Below are positions 4,363 to 6,042 of a stretch of 6,042 nucleotides of DNA, piece after piece. Every line of letters starts with the position of its first letter. Position 1 is the first letter of the stretch. Location: contig QJWD01000272.1 of NCBI GenBank assembly GCA_003235465.1, forward strand, positions 1-6,042. The letters are read 5' to 3'. The position numbers were made by a program, and so were the translations under genes. This DNA is from Nitrospirota bacterium (GTDB lineage Bacteria > Nitrospinota > Nitrospinia > Nitrospinales > VA-1). The notes below the pieces were generated by a model that was given only the letters and a program-made list of their open reading frames with translations, was not told the origin of the DNA and did no database searches.

Positions 4363-6042
4363 TCAAACGGAAAACGAGGGTCGTCATCATCGGCGGCGGG
4401 CTCGCGGGGCTGTCCGCCGCGATGAAACTGTGCGAGCTGGGCGCGGAGGTGGTGATCGTCGCCTACCAGTCGCTCAAGCGGTCCCATTCCGTCTGCGCGC
4501 AGGGCGGCATCAACGCGGCGATGGACGCCCGCGGCGAGGGCGATTCGCCCGACAACCACTTTTACGACACCATCAAGGGCGGCGATTTTCTCGCCGAGCA
4601 GCCACTGGTGCGCGACATGTGCCACCAGGCCCCCGCCATCATCCACCTACTCGACCGCATGGGCGTGCCGTTCAACCGCACCGCCGAGGGCCACCTGGCC
4701 TTTCGCCGCTTCGGCGGCACCCTGTATTCGCGGACGGCGTTCGCCGGCGCCACCACCGGCCAGCAGATGGTCTACGCGCTGGACGAGCAGGTGCGCCGTT
4801 ACGAGCACGACGGCATGGTCCAGAAGCTCGAGTGGCACGAGTACCTGGGCGCGGTGCTGGACTCGAAAGGCACCTGCCGGGGCGCGGTGATTCACGACCT
4901 GCGCACGAACAGCGTTTCCTGCCTGCCGGCGGACGCGGTGGTCCTCGCCACCGGCGGCCCGAGCCAGGTGTACGCGGGTTCCACCGCTTCCACCGTCAAC
5001 ACCGGCGCGGCGGCGACGATGGCCTACATGCAGGGGGCCAAATACGCCAACGGGGAATTCATCCAGATCCACCCCACCGCCATTCCCGGCCAGGACAAGC
5101 TCAGGCTGATGAGCGAATCGGCGCGTGGCGAGGGAGGCCGCATCTGGGTGCCAAGAACCCCGGGCGACCAGCGCCCGCCGACGCAAATCCCCGAGGAGGA
5201 GCGCTACTACTTCCTTGAAGACCGGTACCCCCATTTCGGCAACCTGGTGCCGCGCGACGTCGCCTCAAGGGAAATTTACGACATCGTTTACCAGGATAAG
5301 CTGGGCATCGGCGGCGAGGCGATGGTGTACCTCGATCTCACCCACAAATCGAAAGAATTCCTCGACGACCGCTTGGGCGGCATCATCGACACCTACACCA
5401 AATTCACCGGCCAGGACCCGCGCACGACGCCGATGAAAATATTCCCCGCCGTCCACTACTCGATGGGCGGCCTGTGGACCGACTACGAAACCGATGTGCA
5501 AGGCATGATCGACCCCCATTCGCCGCGCAACCAGATGACCTCCATCACCGGCCTCTACGCCGGCGGCGAGGTGGACTACCAGTACCACGGCGCAAACCGG
5601 CTGGGGGCCAACTCGCTTTTGAGCTGCATCTACACCGGCCTCATGATGGCGCCGGGTATCATCCAGTACGGCAAAAACCTCGACCACGCGCCGGAGGACA
5701 TGCCAACGAGCCTGTTCGACCAGGCCCGGTCGTTCTGGGACGGCCGCCTGAAGAACATCAAGCGCATGAACGGCAGCGTCAACCCCTACGGGCTGCACAA
5801 GGAACTCGGCAACCTGATGATGGAAAACGTGCTCATCGTGCGCGAGAACAGCAAGCTGGCCGAGGCGCTCGAGAAAATCGATGCCATCGAGGAAAAATTC
5901 AAAAAGGTGAAATGTGTCGACACCAGCGACTGGGCCAACCCCACCGCGAGCTTCATCAACCAGCTCCACTGCATGATCCACCTTTCGCGCATTATCACGA
6001 AGGGTGCGCTGATGCGCGACGAATTCCGCGGCGCGCACTACA
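4359..6042 (+). CDS. sdhA: Succinate dehydrogenase/fumarate reductase flavoprotein subunit (3' end outside window)
   Basis: Open from ATG 4359, which overlaps the sdhC stop, to the right edge: 561 complete codons and no stop. Related proteins run about 590-640 residues, so only the C-terminal end is missing. It oxidises succinate to fumarate, or the reverse, on covalent FAD at the cytoplasmic face. Visible features are the dinucleotide-binding loop VVIIGGGLAGLSAA (8-21), RSHSVCAQGG with the flavin-linking H43, and SPDNHFYDTIKGGDFLAEQP. Active-site positions recognised by pattern are H238 (IHPTA), R256 in the SARGEGG segment, R299 (VPRDVASRE), H366 (VHYSMGG) and R414 (GANRLGAN). The text ends in RGAHY, the usual C-terminal-domain motif. 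The SVCAQGG and GATTGQQMVYALDEQVRRYE segments match the Bacillus-type subfamily, consistent with the diheme SdhC. AGGGGG lies five bases before the start. No frameshift or missing catalytic residue was seen; sdhB is expected just beyond the window. Physiological direction cannot be told from sequence. Confidence 0.95.
   Translation, partial: MIKRKTRVVIIGGGLAGLSAAMKLCELGAEVVIVAYQSLKRSHSVCAQGGINAAMDARGEGDSPDNHFYDTIKGGDFLAEQPLVRDMCHQAPAIIHLLDRMGVPFNRTAEGHLAFRRFGGTLYSRTAFAGATTGQQMVYALDEQVRRYEHDGMVQKLEWHEYLGAVLDSKGTCRGAVIHDLRTNSVSCLPADAVVLATGGPSQVYAGSTASTVNTGAAATMAYMQGAKYANGEFIQIHPTAIPGQDKLRLMSESARGEGGRIWVPRTPGDQRPPTQIPEEERYYFLEDRYPHFGNLVPRDVASREIYDIVYQDKLGIGGEAMVYLDLTHKSKEFLDDRLGGIIDTYTKFTGQDPRTTPMKIFPAVHYSMGGLWTDYETDVQGMIDPHSPRNQMTSITGLYAGGEVDYQYHGANRLGANSLLSCIYTGLMMAPGIIQYGKNLDHAPEDMPTSLFDQARSFWDGRLKNIKRMNGSVNPYGLHKELGNLMMENVLIVRENSKLAEALEKIDAIEEKFKKVKCVDTSDWANPTASFINQLHCMIHLSRIITKGALMRDEFRGAHY

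Noticed and set aside
4331..5218. Plus-strand frame of 295 codons across the sdhC/sdhA junction
   Set aside because: It is an off-frame reading of sdhA, Arg/Gly/Pro/His-rich, whereas the 4359 frame gives uninterrupted, family-typical flavoprotein sequence.
4647..5234. Minus-strand open frames inside sdhA, including 5265-6038
   Set aside because: They are antisense shadows of the strongly conserved sdhA frame with no recognisable content.

Overview
The window is GC-rich, and every gene I can support lies on the + strand. It looks like a Gram-negative, respiratory, probably anaerobic or facultative bacterium with extensive cytochrome c use. The evidence is a large multiheme c-type cytochrome built from tandem repeats, a Sec-exported outer-membrane beta-barrel protein ending in Phe, and a succinate dehydrogenase/fumarate reductase of the diheme cytochrome b558 (Bacillus/Geobacter-like, menaquinone-linked) type. 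A Geobacter-like (Desulfuromonadota) or related cytochrome-rich lineage fits best, but this is an inference from protein style. The sequence alone does not fix the taxon.

Layout. 1-911: C-terminal part of a multiheme cytochrome that begins before the window, with 12 heme-attachment motifs visible. Most of it consists of 46-47-residue diheme modules, and a four-heme block is duplicated almost perfectly. 912-967: short gap. 968-3106: a 712-residue exported protein with an N-terminal beta-rich domain, a TPR region and a predicted C-terminal outer-membrane beta-barrel, starting at TTG. 3107-3244: gap with a GC-rich palindrome flanked by imperfect direct repeats, then an AT-rich promoter-like stretch. 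3245-3520: a 91-residue zinc-ribbon protein of unknown role. 3521-3675: gap with a weak terminator-like signal. 3676-4362: sdhC, a five-helix diheme cytochrome b. 4359-6042: sdhA, the flavoprotein subunit, which overlaps sdhC by ATGA and runs off the right edge. The iron-sulfur subunit gene sdhB is expected next, outside the window.

How the genes may work together. sdhC and sdhA form the start of a conventional respiratory complex II operon. The cytochrome and the TPR/barrel protein are adjacent, co-directional and both predicted to act outside the inner membrane. They could be parts of one cell-surface electron-transfer or export system, but adjacency is the only evidence. The cytochrome/barrel pair is the part most worth following up; the rest is conventional.
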